Made by a program: the position numbers and the translations under genes
The notes under the pieces: generated by a model
Seen by the model: the letters and a program-made list of their open reading frames with translations, nothing else
Told to the model about the DNA's origin: nothing
Databases searched by the model: none
Shown: positions 6,018-7,900 of the stretch, in pieces
How positions within the stretch are numbered: the first letter of the stretch is position 1
Layout: each line of letters begins with the position of its first letter
NCBI GenBank assembly: GCA_900555355.1
Contig: USKV01000057.1
Span: forward strand, 1 to 7,900
Length of the DNA: 7,900 nucleotides
Source: an uncultured Collinsella sp.
GTDB taxonomy: Bacteria; Actinomycetota; Coriobacteriia; Coriobacteriales; Coriobacteriaceae
Direction: 5' to 3'

Positions 6018-6487
6018 ATCTCGACGCCGCAGCTTGCCAGGGGAAGACCGACGGGAGCCCAAGGCTTATCGAGCTTAACACGTACGCCAAGCAGCAAGGG
6101 GTAACGACGCAGCAGCATCGAGGCCACACCCTCGGCTGCAGCCTCGATGAGCTTAAACGTATGCTCGCGCAGATAGCCGTCGACATCGTGGCACACCGAG
6201 CCGTAATCAATCGAGGCATCCAGATTGTCGTGCTCCCCTGCCGCGCGCAGGTCGGCATAGAGCACCAAGGACACGATGAACTTCTGGCCCAGCGCGTTCT
6301 CTTCGGGATACACGCCGTGGTTGGCAAAGACCTCGAGACCGTCGATAGTAATGCGGTCGGCATGGCGCAGATCGTCATAGCTCACATGGGGCACCGCCGT
6401 TGCGGCGGAAATCTCGCCCCTGCCACGACGGGCAAGCTCGGCACCCTCGGTCTTGGTTGCATTCTCGGGCAGCTTTTTGTTAGTCAT
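6002..6487 (-). CDS. folB: dihydroneopterin aldolase
   Basis: Cytosolic enzyme converting 7,8-dihydroneopterin to 6-hydroxymethyl-7,8-dihydropterin plus glycolaldehyde in folate synthesis. The domain spans about 45-161: ITIDGLEVFANHGVYPEENALGQKF (46-70) with the conserved Glu63 before N-x-x-G-Q, Tyr95 of SIDYGSV, Glu115 of KLIEAAAE, and catalytic Lys141 of LDKPWAPVG. The family is about 120 residues; here 161, owing to a 44-residue polar N-terminal extension rich in Lys/Glu/Arg. The ATG at 6487 has AAGGAG 9 bases upstream, so the extension appears genuinely translated. It is the third gene of the folE-HD-folB operon, 43 bases after the HD gene. No folK or folP follows; the next gene is convergent. 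Confidence 0.95.
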   Translation of the reverse strand: MTNKKLPENATKTEGAELARRGRGEISAATAVPHVSYDDLRHADRITIDGLEVFANHGVYPEENALGQKFIVSLVLYADLRAAGEHDNLDASIDYGSVCHDVDGYLREHTFKLIEAAAEGVASMLLRRYPLLLGVRVKLDKPWAPVGLPLASCGVEIERVR

Positions 6488-6530
6488 CGCGATCGTCTCC
6501 TTCGTTCAGAACCCCGACCGCGCATACCGA

Positions 6531-7112
6531 CTACACGCGAATCAACAGGTTCTTTTTATCATCGCTCCAGTTGCAGGCATTGCGCGCAGGGCATGCAAAG
6601 CAGGCGCGCGACGCTTTGTCGGCTGCATAGAGCAGACGCTCAAGCGGCTGGCTGTTCACGCGCAGCTTTCGATGGCCCAGAATGGCCGTCTTAATGGCTG
6701 CGGCATCTGCCGGCTCAAACGCCACGTCTTCGGGCATGCCGCCGAGAATCGCATCGGCGACGCGTTCGCTTGCAACATCATGGGATATACCCGATTCATA
6801 CTGTTCATCTTTGCCGATATCGTGAAGAAGTGCCGTGGCGTAGATGACCTCGCGGTCAAATTCGAGCTGTTCCTCGAGATTCTTGATCCACATAATACGG
6901 GCGACATCCAGCAGATGGTCGATACCGTGGCGGCAAAAGATGCGCCCCGATTCCAACTGCGCAATGTTTCCCAGATGCCGCCGGAACAGTCCGTTGGCAC
7001 AGATGTAATCAATGCGAGGCATGGCACCAAAGGGAGTCAGGCCCGAAGCCATAAAGCCGCGACGCGACGTTCCTTCATCGGTCTTCGATGCAAAGTCGTT
7101 GACGACTCTCAT
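6531..7112 (-). CDS. HD-domain phosphohydrolase in a folate operon
   Basis: 193-residue predicted metal-dependent phosphohydrolase. HD-type ligands: H62 (CRHGIDH), H97/D98 of LLHDIGK (95-101), with H111 (ISHDVASERV) and H147 (ILGHRK) as further candidates, and D165 of YAADKASR. The C terminus has a cysteine group CFACPARNAC (171-180), C-x2-C-x5-C, plus C38 and C60, which might bind zinc or iron-sulphur. The first 30 residues are polar and not part of the domain; M31 (MPRIDYIC) is a possible alternative start. The ATG at 7112 is 2 bases after the folE stop, so translation is probably coupled. Its place between folE and folB suggests a role in dephosphorylating dihydroneopterin triphosphate, the step between those enzymes; this is inference from context. 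It could instead act on another nucleotide. Confidence 0.9.
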   Translation of the reverse strand: MRVVNDFASKTDEGTSRRGFMASGLTPFGAMPRIDYICANGLFRRHLGNIAQLESGRIFCRHGIDHLLDVARIMWIKNLEEQLEFDREVIYATALLHDIGKDEQYESGISHDVASERVADAILGGMPEDVAFEPADAAAIKTAILGHRKLRVNSQPLERLLYAADKASRACFACPARNACNWSDDKKNLLIRV

Positions 7113-7114
7113 GG

Positions 7115-7672
7115 TTAGCGGCCCAGCATCCTAAAGAATCGCTCCTCGAGCGACGGATCGGTCTCAAAGACACCGCGACGAGCAAGCGTTACGGTCTTGG
7201 TACCGGGCTTTTGCACGCCGCGCATGGTCATGCACATATGCTCGGCTTCCATCAGCACGATTGCCCCTTGGGGGGCAAGATATTCCATGAGGGCATCGGC
7301 AACCTGTGTACACAGCTGCTCCTGCAGCTGCAGACGACGGGCATAGACCTCAACCGTGCGAGCAAGCTTAGACAGACCCGCCACGCGGCCGTTAGGGATA
7401 TAGCCGATCGCAGCCTTGCCATAAAACGGCAGCAGATGGTGCTCGCACAGCGAGTAAAACGTGATGTCGCGCTCGATAACCAAATCGTTCGAAGCGACGG
7501 CAAAAGTTTTGGACAGGTGCTCCTCAGCGCTCTGGTCCATGCCGCCGGCAATCTCGCCATACATACGGGCGACGCGTGCCGGAGTCTCCAGCAGGCCCTC
7601 ACGAGTTGGGTCCTCGCCTATACCTTCAAGCAGCAGCTTAATGGCAGTCTCGACTTTTTCCTGATCGACCAT
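7115..7672 (-). CDS. folE: GTP cyclohydrolase I
   Basis: First enzyme of folate synthesis, converting GTP to 7,8-dihydroneopterin triphosphate and formate. It is cytosolic, a homodecamer in the family, 185 residues, typical for FolE1. Zinc ligands are C76 and H79 of [10 protein letters not shown] and C147 of [10 protein letters not shown], with the catalytic His set H78/H145. Further family blocks are [17 protein letters not shown] (21-37), [26 protein letters not shown] (95-120) and GTKTVT (157-162). The ATG at 7672 has GTGAGG about 6 bases upstream. It heads the folE-HD-folB operon. The 67 bases upstream (7673-7739) probably hold its promoter; TACCAT near 7705-7710 is a possible -10, but I find no good -35. 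Confidence 0.97.
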   Translation of the reverse strand: MVDQEKVETAIKLLLEGIGEDPTREGLLETPARVARMYGEIAGGMDQSAEEHLSKTFAVASNDLVIERDITFYSLCEHHLLPFYGKAAIGYIPNGRVAGLSKLARTVEVYARRLQLQEQLCTQVADALMEYLAPQGAIVLMEAEHMCMTMRGVQKPGTKTVTLARRGVFETDPSLEERFFRMLGR

Positions 7673-7739
7673 CTGGGCCTCACTTTTTTCGATTTCGCGT
7701 TCGCGCTATGGTACCACGCCGGCACGCAACCTCTGCCAG

Positions 7740-7900
7740 CTACATAGTATGGGTCGAATAGACCGGATCGTCCCGCCAAAGCTCCACAGCATCGCAAAGC
7801 GCAACGCCCTCACGTGCAGCACGAGCGCGCGTGGCGTTCATGTCGATCACGCGCTGATTGCTCGAGCCCCTAAAGCGCAACGAGATATCGTACAGATCCT
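7740..7900 (-). CDS. C-terminal end of an unrecognised protein (cut by window)
   Basis: An open frame on the minus strand enters from the right edge and stops with TAG at 7742-7740. The 52 visible residues run from DLYDISLRFRGSSNQ to DDPVYSTHTM. Codons favour G/C at the third position like the neighbouring genes, and there is no stop across the visible part, which supports coding. I do not recognise the family. The stop is 67 bases before the folE start on the same strand, so the gene may be upstream in the same transcript or folE may have its own promoter. Confidence 0.55.
   Translation of the reverse strand, partial: DLYDISLRFRGSSNQRVIDMNATRARAAREGVALCDAVELWRDDPVYSTHTM

Noticed and set aside
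6453..7118. 221-codon plus-strand open frame opposite the HD gene
   Set aside because: It is antisense to the HD gene, which has the HD motif and sits in the folate operon; the frame has no family signature.
7211..7747. 178-codon plus-strand open frame opposite folE
   Set aside because: FolE is unmistakable on the other strand with all zinc ligands; this is a shadow frame.

Overview
The window looks like chromosomal DNA from a high-GC member of the Coriobacteriia (Collinsella or a close relative). This is inferred from strong G/C preference at third codon positions, the compact layout, and the mix of a short PerR-like Fur protein, folate genes and a UreE-like gene; no 16S or other marker is present to prove it. 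There is no IS element, prophage, CRISPR array, tRNA or rRNA. It reads as ordinary core or near-core chromosome with nine complete genes plus one at the right edge cut by the window, and with several hairpins in the short gaps.

Left part, plus strand (81-2042): a Gfo/Idh/MocA-family oxidoreductase is followed after 2 bases by an acylphosphatase with an N-terminal extension, then by a Fur-family regulator whose metal ligands match PerR. The regulator faces a convergent Cof-type HAD phosphatase (2120-2917, minus).

Middle: a minus-strand pair, a SlyD-like FKBP isomerase followed 3 bases later by a UreE-like nickel metallochaperone (4010 down to 3000). No urease gene is in view. A likely divergent promoter region (4011-4130) separates this pair from a plus-strand M19 membrane-type dipeptidase (4131-5144). 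After a perfect 12-bp hairpin comes a YgjP-type zinc metallopeptidase with a TTG start (5219-5995).

Right part, minus strand (7672 down to 6002): folE (GTP cyclohydrolase I), an HD-domain phosphohydrolase, and folB (dihydroneopterin aldolase) run in pathway order. The HD protein sits exactly where the pathway needs an enzyme to remove phosphates from dihydroneopterin triphosphate, and it is the best candidate here for an under-described function. Upstream of folE the last 52 codons of another minus-strand gene run off the window edge.

The two points most worth following are the HD protein as the missing folate dephosphorylation step, and the SlyD/UreE-like nickel-handling pair without urease.
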